From Mycobacterium sp. Aquia_216 (lineage in GTDB: Bacteria > Actinomycetota > Actinomycetes > Mycobacteriales > Mycobacteriaceae), in the NCBI RefSeq assembly GCF_026723865.1, contig NZ_CP113529.1, positions 2,108,001 to 2,172,000 on the forward strand: DNA of 64,000 bases. The letters are read 5' to 3'. Within the stretch, counting starts at the first letter, position 1. Each line of letters opens with the position of its first letter. The notes under the pieces are model-generated. The model ran no database searches, was not told where the DNA came from, and saw nothing but the letters and a program-made list of their open reading frames with translations. The position numbers and the translations under genes were made by a program. Shown piece after piece: positions 47,815 through 57,602 of this stretch.

Positions 47815-48017
47815 CGGAGGGGTTTATTGCGTTGCCGCTCTTACGAATACGTGGACGGAAGCCGGTCGCCCGCAGACTGCGTCGGCCATTTTGCACCGGT
47901 CGGCGCCGGAGTTATGTTCGCCACACAACACCGCGCAACACATTTCGTCATCTTGCGTGCACCAACACGTCATAGCGTCGATGCCGATTAGCTCCTCGAT
48001 TACGCCACGTTGTTGGC

Positions 48018-48890
48018 ATGAGCATTGCTTCTGTCCTGATACCGAGTGACGAACCGGACGGAGCCGCGACCAGCTCTTCCGGGCCGCGTTATTCGCTGTT
48101 GCTGTCCACCGACCCCAGCTTGGTCGAGGCGGCGCAGCGGCTCCGGTACGACGTATTCACCAGCACCCCCGGCTTCGCGCTGCCGGCAGCCGGTGCGGGG
48201 GACCGCGACGTGGACCGCTTCGACGAGTTCTGCGACCACCTGCTGGTGCGTGACGACGACACCGGCGAGCTGGTGGGTTGCTACCGGATGCTGGCGCCGG
48301 CGGGGGCCATCGCGGCCGGGGGCCTCTACACCGCGACGGAATTCGACCTCGGCGCGCTCGACCCGCTGCGGCCGTCGCTGGTGGAGATGGGACGCGCCGT
48401 GGTCCGCGACGGTCACCGCAACGGTGGCGTCGTGCTGTTGATGTGGGCGGGGATCCTGGCCTACCTGGATCGCTACGGCTACGACTACGTGACGGGCTGT
48501 GTGTCGGTGCCGATCGTCGGCGAATCGGGCCTCGAATCGGGTCGGGACGCGCCGGGCAGCCAGCTGCGCGGCGTGCGCGATTTCGTCCGGAGCCGACACG
48601 CCGCGCCGCCCGAGTATCGGGTGTACCCGCACCACCCGGTGGTGGTGGACGGGAAGGGCCTCGACGAGATTGCGCCTCCGGCGCGGCCGTCGGTTCCGGC
48701 GCTGATGCGCGGCTACCTGCGGCTGGGCGCCAAATCCTGCGGCGAGCCGGCCCTGGACCCGGACTTCGGGGTGGGCGACTTCTGCGTGCTGCTGGACAAA
48801 CGCCAGGCCGATACCCGATATCTGCGAAGACTGCGGTCGGTATCGGCGGCCTCCGAGATGAGCCGCGAAATGGCGGGCGGCTCCCGATGA
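48018..48890 (+). CDS. OlsB-like GNAT N-acyltransferase (Rv3027c-like)
   Basis: A 290-residue protein of the hemolysin/ornithine-acyl-ACP N-acyltransferase family (Acetyltransf_5). Family landmarks are EAAQRLRYDVFTST near the start, DEFCDHLLVRD, and the LVEMGRAVVRDGHRNGG segment that builds the acyl-thioester site. Relatives transfer 3-hydroxyacyl groups from ACP to the amino group of ornithine or similar amines. The gene overlaps the following acyltransferase gene (ATGA), giving an OlsB-OlsA-like pair. The amine acceptor in mycobacteria is not established. Confidence 0.9.
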   Translation: MSIASVLIPSDEPDGAATSSSGPRYSLLLSTDPSLVEAAQRLRYDVFTSTPGFALPAAGAGDRDVDRFDEFCDHLLVRDDDTGELVGCYRMLAPAGAIAAGGLYTATEFDLGALDPLRPSLVEMGRAVVRDGHRNGGVVLLMWAGILAYLDRYGYDYVTGCVSVPIVGESGLESGRDAPGSQLRGVRDFVRSRHAAPPEYRVYPHHPVVVDGKGLDEIAPPARPSVPALMRGYLRLGAKSCGEPALDPDFGVGDFCVLLDKRQADTRYLRRLRSVSAASEMSREMAGGSR

Positions 48891-49717
48891 GCGCTCCCGC
48901 CGGCGCCACCGACCACGCTTGGCTGCCGCGCGCGACGTGCGACAGCACCTGTGTGGGTATCGGCCCCGCGTTGTCGCGGTGGCTGGTGGTGCTGCGGGTA
49001 ATGCTTCGCGTCGTGTTGGCGCTGGTATTGGCGCCGGGACTGCTGTTGGCGCTGGTGCCACTGCCCTGGCAGTGGCGGGTGCGACGGTTTTACTGCCGCA
49101 TGGTGCTGCGCTGTTTCGGCGTTCGGATCAGCGTGTCGGGGGCGCCGATCCGCAACCTGCGCGGGGTCTTGGTGGTCAGTCCGCACATGTCCTGGCTGGA
49201 CGTGTTCGCGATCGGCTCGGTGTTGCCCGGGTGGTACGTCGCCCGCGCTGACATGTTCGGCCAGCTCGCGGCGCGCCTGCTGAAGATCATTCCGATCGAA
49301 CGGGCCAGCCTGCGGCGGCTGCCCGCGGTGGTGGACACCGTCGCGGACCGGCTGCGCGCCGGTGAGACCGTGGTGGCGTTCCCGGAGGGCACCACGTGGT
49401 GCGGGGTGGCCTGCGGCTCGTTCTACCCGGCGATGTTCCAGGCCGCGATCGATGCCGGTCGCCCGGTGCAGCCACTGCGGTTGACGTACCACCACGTCGA
49501 CGGCCTGATTTCGACCGCTCCGGCCTTCGTCGGTGACGACACCTTGGGGGCAGCGATGTGCCGGTTGTTCACCCAGCGCCGCACCTTGGCACACGTTCAC
49601 GTCGAGTCTTTGCAGCTGCCGGGCGACGATCGGCGGGCGCTGGCCCGCCGCTGCCAGGCGGCGGTGGGCGTCGGAGTGGTGCGGCGCCCAGGTCAACGCC
49701 ACGTGCTGGTCGCTTAG
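48887..49717 (+). CDS. 1-acylglycerol-3-phosphate-type acyltransferase (Rv3026c-like)
   Basis: A 276-residue PlsC-family O-acyltransferase. Two hydrophobic segments (about residues 33-62) anchor it to the membrane. The catalytic motif HMSWLD (NHxxxxD type) and FPEGTT are present. It may acylate a lyso-lipid, either lysophosphatidic acid or the product of the upstream N-acyltransferase, as OlsA does in ornithine lipid synthesis. Its ATG overlaps the N-acyltransferase stop by four bases. Confidence 0.91.
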   Translation: MSAPAGATDHAWLPRATCDSTCVGIGPALSRWLVVLRVMLRVVLALVLAPGLLLALVPLPWQWRVRRFYCRMVLRCFGVRISVSGAPIRNLRGVLVVSPHMSWLDVFAIGSVLPGWYVARADMFGQLAARLLKIIPIERASLRRLPAVVDTVADRLRAGETVVAFPEGTTWCGVACGSFYPAMFQAAIDAGRPVQPLRLTYHHVDGLISTAPAFVGDDTLGAAMCRLFTQRRTLAHVHVESLQLPGDDRRALARRCQAAVGVGVVRRPGQRHVLVA

Positions 49718-49751
49718 GGGTCCAGCCCGGCCCGGTATCCTGGGGCGCGTC

Positions 49752-50939
49752 ATGGTCTACCTCGATCACGCTGCCACCACCCCGATGCACCCTGTCGCCA
49801 TCGAGGCGATGACGGCCGTGCTCGGCACCGTCGGCAACGCTTCGTCGCTGCATACCAGCGGTCGCACGGCGCGCCGCCGGATCGAGGAGTCGCGTGAGCT
49901 GATCGCGGACAGGCTGGGCGCGCGTCCGTCGGAGGTGATTTTCACCGCGGGCGGCACCGAGAGCGACAACCTGGCCGTCAAGGGGATCTTCCGCGCGCGC
50001 CGCGACGCCGACCCGCGCCATGTCCGCATCATCGCCAGCCAGGTGGAACACCACGCGGTGCTGGATTCGGTGGACTGGCTCGTCGAACACGAGGGCGCCC
50101 AGGTGACCTGGCTGCCCACCGCCGCCGACGGATCGGTGTCGGCCGCCGCGCTGCGCGAGGTGCTGGACAGCCACGGTGACGTCGATGACGTCGCGCTGGT
50201 CTCGGTGATGTGGGCCAACAACGAGGTCGGCACCGTGATGCCCATCGCTGAACTCGCGGCCGTCGCCGCGGAATTCGACGTCCCGATGCACAGCGACGCC
50301 GTTCAGGCGGTCGGGCAGCTGCCCGTCGACTTCACCGCCAGCGGGCTGTCGGCGATCAGCGTTGCGGCGCACAAGTTCGGCGGTCCACCGGCCGTGGGTG
50401 CCCTGTTGCTGCGCCGAGACGTGGCCTGCGTGCCGCTGCTACACGGCGGCGGCCAGGAACGTGATATCCGTTCCGGCACTCCGGATGTCGCCGGTGCCGT
50501 CGGAATGGCGGCCGCGATTCGGCTCGCCGTGGACGGCCTGGAGGCCAACAGCGCACGGCTGCGCGCGCTGCGCGATCGGTTGGTGGAGGGCGTCCTGACC
50601 GAGATCGACGACGTCCGCTTCAACGGGTCCCGCGAGTCTCGGCTTCCGGGCAACGCCCACTTCACTTTTCGTGGCTGCGAAGGCGATGCACTGTTGATGC
50701 TGTTGGATGCCAACGGAATCGAATGTTCGACCGGGTCGGCGTGCACGGCCGGCGTCCCGCAGGCCTCTCATGTCTTGATCGCGATGGGAGCCGATGCCGC
50801 CACCGCTCGCGGGTCGCTGCGTCTGTCCTTGGGGCACACCAGCGTTGACGCCGATGTCGACGAGGTGCTGCGGGTGCTTCCCGCGGCGGTCGACCGGGCC
50901 AGGCGAGCCGCTTTGGCCGCTGCGGGAGCATCCGGGTGA
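49752..50939 (+). CDS. iscS: Cysteine desulfurase (IscS/NifS-like, Rv3025c)
   Basis: A 395-residue PLP enzyme that takes sulfur from cysteine for Fe-S clusters and tRNA thiolation. The N-terminus [11 protein letters not shown] is typical; the PLP-binding Asp is in HSDAVQAVG, the Schiff-base Lys in AAHKFGGP, and the persulfide Cys in [11 protein letters not shown], placed after a short loop as in the mycobacterial IscS. It overlaps mnmA (GTGA), the tRNA thiolase it supplies. A TATCCT -10 element (49736-49741) puts the transcript start within a few bases of the ATG. Confidence 0.95.
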   Translation: MVYLDHAATTPMHPVAIEAMTAVLGTVGNASSLHTSGRTARRRIEESRELIADRLGARPSEVIFTAGGTESDNLAVKGIFRARRDADPRHVRIIASQVEHHAVLDSVDWLVEHEGAQVTWLPTAADGSVSAAALREVLDSHGDVDDVALVSVMWANNEVGTVMPIAELAAVAAEFDVPMHSDAVQAVGQLPVDFTASGLSAISVAAHKFGGPPAVGALLLRRDVACVPLLHGGGQERDIRSGTPDVAGAVGMAAAIRLAVDGLEANSARLRALRDRLVEGVLTEIDDVRFNGSRESRLPGNAHFTFRGCEGDALLMLLDANGIECSTGSACTAGVPQASHVLIAMGADAATARGSLRLSLGHTSVDADVDEVLRVLPAAVDRARRAALAAAGASG

Positions 50940-52012
50940 AAGTTCTTGCCGCGATGAGTGGTGGCGTCGATTCGTCGGTCGCCGCGGCTCGGATGGTCGA
51001 CGCCGGGCACGACGTGGTCGGCGTGCACCTGGCACTGTCGTCAGCGCCCGGCACGCTGCGCACCGGTTCGCGGGGGTGTTGCTCGAAGGAAGACGCCTCA
51101 GACGCGCGCCGCGTTGCCGACGTGCTCGGAATCCCGTTCTATATTTGGGATTTCGCGGAGAAGTTCGCCGAAGATGTGATCGACGATTTCGTGTCGTCGT
51201 ACGCGCGCGGCGAGACGCCGAACCCGTGCGTACGCTGCAATCAGCGCATCAAGTTCGCGGCGCTGTCGCTGCGTGCCCTGGCACTGGGTTTCGACACGGT
51301 GGTCACCGGCCACTATGCCCGGCTGTCGGAAGGCCGGTTGCGCCGCGCCGTCGACCGGGATAAGGATCAGTCCTACGTGCTGGCCGTGCTGACCGCGGAG
51401 CAGTTGCGGCACGCCGCTTTTCCGGTCGGGGACACCCCCAAGCCGCAGATCCGCGAAGAGGCGGCTCGCCGCGGTCTGGCGGTCGCCGACAAGCCCGACA
51501 GCCATGACATCTGCTTCATCCCGTCGGGGGACACCCGCGCCTTCCTGGGGGAGCGCATCGCGGTCCGGCCGGGGAACGTGGTCAATGCGGACGGCGCGGT
51601 GCTGGCCAATCATGGTGGGGTGCACGGTTTTACGATCGGCCAGCGCAAGGGTTTGGGCATTGCGGGTCCCGGACCGGACGGTCGCCCGCGCTACGTGACG
51701 GCCATCGATGCCGACACCGCGACGGTGCACGTGGGCAGCGCCGCCGATCTCGAAGTGCATGCGCTGACGGGACGGGATCCGGTCTTCACCGCCGGAGCCG
51801 CACCCCAGCGTCCCATCGAGTGCGCTGTTCAGGTGCGGGCCCACGGTGAAACCGCGGCTGCGGTGGCCGAATTGACTGGCGACGAGCTTTGCGTGCGGTT
51901 GCGCGACCCGCTGCGCGGGGTCGCGTGCGGCCAGACCGTCGTGCTGTACCGCCCGGATTCAGCGGGCGACGAGGTGCTCGGCAGCGCCACCATCGCCACT
52001 ACTTCGCACTGA
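50936..52012 (+). CDS. mnmA: tRNA 2-thiouridylase
   Basis: A 358-residue enzyme that puts sulfur on U34 of Lys, Glu and Gln tRNAs. The ATP pyrophosphatase P-loop is SGGVDSS, the first catalytic Cys lies in NPCVRCN and the second in [10 protein letters not shown], followed by the C-terminal beta-barrel domain (GQRKGLGI). The GTG start overlaps the iscS-like stop, so desulfurase and thiolase are co-translated. Length is near Rv3024c (367). Confidence 0.96.
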   Translation: MKVLAAMSGGVDSSVAAARMVDAGHDVVGVHLALSSAPGTLRTGSRGCCSKEDASDARRVADVLGIPFYIWDFAEKFAEDVIDDFVSSYARGETPNPCVRCNQRIKFAALSLRALALGFDTVVTGHYARLSEGRLRRAVDRDKDQSYVLAVLTAEQLRHAAFPVGDTPKPQIREEAARRGLAVADKPDSHDICFIPSGDTRAFLGERIAVRPGNVVNADGAVLANHGGVHGFTIGQRKGLGIAGPGPDGRPRYVTAIDADTATVHVGSAADLEVHALTGRDPVFTAGAAPQRPIECAVQVRAHGETAAAVAELTGDELCVRLRDPLRGVACGQTVVLYRPDSAGDEVLGSATIATTSH

Positions 52013-52123
52013 TTTTTCCCGCGCGGCGGCCATCGCCGTTGCTTTCCAAGAATTCTCCAAGAGCTTTCGCAGACTATTCGTCTCGACAATCGGGTGGTCC
52101 CGAGCGGGAAGGGATGAGTGAGG

Positions 52124-52399
52124 ATGAGCGAGAACCAGATCACGGCGCAGGCAGCGCAGACCAACGGCCTGGCTATTGCGGCCTTCGTGCTGAGCATCAT
52201 GGGCATGTACGCCAGCCCGATCGTGAGCAGCGTGCTGGCCCTGGCCGGAATGTGGCAGCTCAAACACCGCGGCCAGCAGGGTTTTGCGCTGGCGCTCACC
52301 GCCCTGGCGGTGTCGGCGGCCGTCACCGCCCTGCATGTCGCGATGTGGATCCAATGCGGCCACCCGAATTTCGAGTTGGAGACCACGGCGCACTGGTGA
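52124..52399 (+). CDS. DUF4190-like small membrane protein
   Basis: A protein of about 91 residues with two transmembrane helices (GLAIAAFVLSIMGMY to VLALAGM, and GFALALTALAVSAAV to MWI), the DUF4190 pattern of GLA-x-A...L-x-G...G-x-A-x-A. Function is unknown. The ATG at 52124 or a GTG at 52118 may be used; both follow a GGGAAGGGA stretch. It occupies the place where M. tuberculosis carries an ESX/PPE gene set between trmU and lpqA. Confidence 0.7.
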   Translation: MSENQITAQAAQTNGLAIAAFVLSIMGMYASPIVSSVLALAGMWQLKHRGQQGFALALTALAVSAAVTALHVAMWIQCGHPNFELETTAHW

Positions 52400-52464
52400 C
52401 GGCGATAACCGTTGGTTTAGACGAACATTCGTGAATCTCGTTGTTGCACAGCGGCGCCGACCGG

Positions 52465-53109
52465 TTAGTGCGGGATGTTGGCGGTGATGTTCGTCATCAC
52501 GATGTCGGACACCGACTGCGGGAAGCCGCAGAAGGTGACCTCCACCAGGGCCACCGACAGCACCCGGTAGTCGCGGCCGCAGCCGCCCGGTCCCAGGTGC
52601 AGCGAGTTGGCGTCGGCCTTCCAGTCGCCGACGAGCAGCTGGCCGCCCGAGCCGTCGGCGCAGTCGGTGACCGTCGAGACAAGGGCGGTGAACGCATGTT
52701 GCGCGGTGGCGACGTCCCGGTAGGCCGCGGCGCCCTCAGAGATCAGGGCGCCGTCGGGCGGGTCCTGAAACGTGGTCTTGTGGAATTCTTCGATGTCGGG
52801 CCCGAACGTCGCGGTCTCGGCGAAAACGAAGCGGCACGGCCGCGGTGTGGTGTCGGCGAGCGTGTCGATGTCGACCGGAACGCTGCCGTCCATCGAGGGA
52901 ATGATCGACAGGTGCTCGCCCGCGCCGGTGATCGCGCGCATCCGCGACTGGTCCAGCAGGATCGTGTCGACGTTGACCCCGTTGACACCCCGGGCACCTC
53001 CGGTGAATCCCGGCATCGCCGTACCATCCACGACCCGGGTGCATGCCGCAGTCAGCACCACCGCGCCACCTATCAGCAGCGGCCACGCGAATGTTCCGTT
53101 GCGCCACAC
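52465..53109 (-). CDS. PknH-sensor-like lipoprotein (LpqA-like)
   Basis: A 214-residue exported protein. The leader ends at LTAAC (C22 region), so it is probably lipid anchored. The mature part is the extracellular sensor domain found in PknH: conserved cysteines at RPCRFVF, VTDCAD, GPGGCGRDY and VTFCGF should form two disulfides, and FxGFPQSVSDIVMTNITANI is the typical end. It probably binds a ligand in the periplasm. The GTG at 53109 directly precedes the leader. Its position equals that of Rv3016 (lpqA). Confidence 0.86.
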   Translation of the reverse strand: MWRNGTFAWPLLIGGAVVLTAACTRVVDGTAMPGFTGGARGVNGVNVDTILLDQSRMRAITGAGEHLSIIPSMDGSVPVDIDTLADTTPRPCRFVFAETATFGPDIEEFHKTTFQDPPDGALISEGAAAYRDVATAQHAFTALVSTVTDCADGSGGQLLVGDWKADANSLHLGPGGCGRDYRVLSVALVEVTFCGFPQSVSDIVMTNITANIPH

Positions 53110-53208
53110 CGTTTTGCACCCCTTTAAACCCTTGAGAGTAGTCGCGACGGCGGGCTCAACACACCCCTGGCCGTCGGTGCGCCAGGTGACGTCGAATACG
53201 GTTGCCGG

Positions 53209-54222
53209 GTGAGTGTTTTCGCGGCCGCCAGTGGCGTGGGTTCGTGGCCCGGCACCGCGGCACGGCCGTCGGCGGAAATTGTCGTCGGTGAGTTGGCGGC
53301 CGCGCTGGCTCACCTCGTCGAACTGCCGGCCAGGGGAGTGGGTGCCGACCTGCTTGGGCGGGCCGGCGCGCTGCTGATCGACGTGGCAATCGACACCGTT
53401 CCGCGCGGTTACCGCATCGCCGCTCGGCCGGGCGCGGTGACTCGGCGGGCCGTCAGCCTCCTCGACGAGGACATGGATGCGATCGAGGAGGCCTGGGAGA
53501 CGGCCGGTCTGCGCGGTGCCGGACGGGTGGTCAAGGTCCAGGCGCCCGGACCGATTACCTTGACCGCCGGGCTCGAGCTGGCCAACGGCCACCGGGCGAT
53601 CACCGACCCCGGGGCGGTGCGCGACCTGACGGCATCGCTGGCCGAAGGCGTTGCCGCGCACCGCGCGGCGCTGTCCCGCCGGCTCGACACGCCGGTGGTG
53701 GTGCAGCTCGACGAGCCGTCGTTGCCGGCGGCATTGGCCGGACGACTGACCGGGGTCACCGCGCTGAGTCCGGTTGCGGCGCTCGACGAGTCGGTGGCCG
53801 TCTCGCTGCTCGACACCTGCGCCGAGACGGCGGGTGCCGAGGTGCTACTGCACAGTTGTGCGCGGGAATTGCCATGGGATCTGTTGCAGCGCAGTGTGAT
53901 TAGTGCGGTGTCGGTTGACGCCGGAACGCTGAAGGCGGCGGACTTGGAGGGAATCGCGGCGTTCGTCGAATCGGGTCGTACCGTGATGCTGGGCGTGGTG
54001 GCCGCGACGGCTCCGGACAAGAGGCCGTCGGCCGAGGAGGTGGCCGCCGCTCTTGTCGCGGTGACCGACCGGCTCGGGTTCGGCCGCTCGGCGCTGCGCG
54101 ATCGCATCGGCGTCACCCCGGCATGTGGTCTGGCCGCGGCGACGTCGGCCTGGGCCCGCACCGCGATCGGGCTGGCCCGCAAGGCCGCCGAGGTGTTCGC
54201 GGAGGAGCCCGACGCCATCTAG
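53209..54222 (+). CDS. MetE C-terminal-like protein (Rv3015c-like)
   Basis: A 337-residue TIM-barrel protein of the cobalamin-independent methionine synthase C-terminal/UROD-like family. The zinc-type residues are seen in VLLHSCA (His and Cys) and TPACGLA (Cys); the N-terminal half of true MetE is missing, so it is not a full methionine synthase. Function is unknown. The -10 hexamer TACGGT (53197-53202) ends seven bases before the GTG, so the mRNA is probably leaderless. Confidence 0.9.
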   Translation: MSVFAAASGVGSWPGTAARPSAEIVVGELAAALAHLVELPARGVGADLLGRAGALLIDVAIDTVPRGYRIAARPGAVTRRAVSLLDEDMDAIEEAWETAGLRGAGRVVKVQAPGPITLTAGLELANGHRAITDPGAVRDLTASLAEGVAAHRAALSRRLDTPVVVQLDEPSLPAALAGRLTGVTALSPVAALDESVAVSLLDTCAETAGAEVLLHSCARELPWDLLQRSVISAVSVDAGTLKAADLEGIAAFVESGRTVMLGVVAATAPDKRPSAEEVAAALVAVTDRLGFGRSALRDRIGVTPACGLAAATSAWARTAIGLARKAAEVFAEEPDAI

Positions 54223-54247
54223 GACCGATGTCGGGTGCCTTCGATAG

Positions 54248-56356
<2,109 letters not shown>

Positions 56357-56360
56357 CAGC

Positions 56361-56380
56361 GCAGTACTGGTCCGTACTGC
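56361..56380. promoter_or_regulatory. Operator upstream of the TetR-mmpSL module
   Basis: Arms GCAGTAC and GTACTGC flank TGGTCC. It lies just before the TetR promoter (TATCGT at 56392-56397) and shares the AGTAC half-site with the cluster at 57050-57072, so the same regulator should bind both. Confidence 0.7.
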
Positions 56381-56404
56381 CCTAGCGGATCTATCGTGGG
56401 CGCT

Positions 56405-57001
56405 ATGACCCAGACGGCCGATCCCTGCACGGAGGCATCGCCATGGTCTCCGCGCGAGGCCGAACTGCTGGCCGTCACCCTGCGGTTGTTGCAAGAACAC
56501 GGCTATGACCAGCTGACGATCGACGCGGTCGCCAGCGCTGCCCACGCCAGCAAGGCCACGGTGTACCGGCGTTGGCCCTCGAAGACCGAATTGGTGCTGG
56601 CCGCCTTCATCGAGGGGGTCCGCCAGGTCGCGGTCATGCCGAACACCGGCACCCTGCGCGGCGATTTGATCAGTCTCGGAGAAGTCTGCGGCGAGCACGG
56701 ACGCGAGCACGCCAGCACCATCCGCGCGGTGATGGTCGAGGTGTCGCGGCACCCCGCCCTCAACGACGCGCTGCAGGAGCAATTCCTCAAGCAACGCAAG
56801 GCCATGATTCAGCACGTGCTGCAACAGGCCGTCGATCGCGGCGAGATCAGCCAAGAGGCCATCACCGATGAGCTCTGGGATCTGTTGCCCGGCTACCTGA
56901 TCTTCCGGTCCATCATCCCGGACCGGCCGCCCACTCGTCAGACCGTGCAAGCCCTTGTCGACGGGTTCCTCATCCCCGGCCTCACCCGATTCAGCAAATA
57001 G
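56405..57001 (+). CDS. TetR-family regulator of mmpS-mmpL
   Basis: A 198-residue TetR protein. The helix-turn-helix is TIDAVASAAHASKATVYRRW (about residues 37-56), and the C-terminal part matches the TetR_C_16-like group common beside mmpS-mmpL pairs. AGTAC-type palindromes lie before it and before mmpS, so it should repress both itself and the transporter genes. A TATCGT -10 element lies eight bases before the ATG, giving a leaderless or nearly leaderless mRNA. Mutations in such regulators raise efflux in other mycobacteria. Confidence 0.9.
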   Translation: MTQTADPCTEASPWSPREAELLAVTLRLLQEHGYDQLTIDAVASAAHASKATVYRRWPSKTELVLAAFIEGVRQVAVMPNTGTLRGDLISLGEVCGEHGREHASTIRAVMVEVSRHPALNDALQEQFLKQRKAMIQHVLQQAVDRGEISQEAITDELWDLLPGYLIFRSIIPDRPPTRQTVQALVDGFLIPGLTRFSK

Positions 57002-57049
57002 CAGGCAAGCCGCACATGCCGAAAGATGTGTACGGGCGCGTCTCTTGTC

Positions 57050-57072
57050 CAGTACGGTCCAGTACCGTACTG
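57050..57072. promoter_or_regulatory. AGTAC operator cluster upstream of mmpS
   Basis: CAGTACGG and CCGTACTG arms of eight bases flank seven bases that hold a third CAGTAC half-site; the inner CAGTAC-C-GTACTG is itself a palindrome. A TACTGT -10-like hexamer (57068-57073) overlaps the right arm, so binding would repress mmpS-mmpL. Confidence 0.7.
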
Positions 57073-57155
57073 TGATATCCGTCGATCGCGTTCGCGCGAG
57101 ACAAGTGTCGAAGTCATAGAGTGATCGAGAACGCCGACCATCGAAAGGCCGACGG

Positions 57156-57602
57156 GTGAAGGCGACTTCAATGTCCACCGTGCTCAGGCAGGGGTGGATG
57201 GTGTTGGTCGCGGTGCTCGTCGTTGCGGTCGCGGGCTTCGGAATCTATCGCCTGCACGGAATCTTCGGGTCGCACGACACCACGTCGGCCAATAGCGGCC
57301 TGGCCAACGAGATCGTTCCGTTCAACCCCAAGCAGGTAGTGCTCGACGTCTTCGGCGCACCGGGCGCGGTGGCGACGATCAACTATCTGGACGTCAACGC
57401 CCAGCCGCAGCAAGTCAAAGACGCGCCCCTGCCCTGGTCGTTCACGATCACCACGACGGAGCCGGCGGTCGTCGCCAACGTCGTGGCGCAAGGCAACGGA
57501 GACACCCTCGGTTGCCGGATCACCATCAACGGTGAGGTCAAAGACCAACGCACCGTCAACAAAGTCGACGCCTACACCTTCTGTCTGGATAAGTCGGGAT
57601 GA
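57156..57602 (+). CDS. MmpS family accessory membrane protein
   Basis: A 148-residue MmpS protein: one N-terminal transmembrane helix (about residues 15-34, GWMVLVAVLVVAVAGFGIY) and a periplasmic beta-sandwich domain (NPKQVVLDVFGAPGAVATIN to CRITINGEVKDQRTVNKVDA) with two cysteines. It assists the MmpL protein it is fused to by a four-base stop/start overlap. The GTG at 57156 has GAAAGG upstream; an ATG at 57171 is possible. Confidence 0.92.
   Translation: MKATSMSTVLRQGWMVLVAVLVVAVAGFGIYRLHGIFGSHDTTSANSGLANEIVPFNPKQVVLDVFGAPGAVATINYLDVNAQPQQVKDAPLPWSFTITTTEPAVVANVVAQGNGDTLGCRITINGEVKDQRTVNKVDAYTFCLDKSG

Noticed and set aside
47787..47975. 62-codon frame in the AOS/N-acyltransferase gap
   Set aside because: It has a basic, low-complexity translation, no ribosome site, and covers the palindrome at 47797-47814; more likely regulatory DNA.
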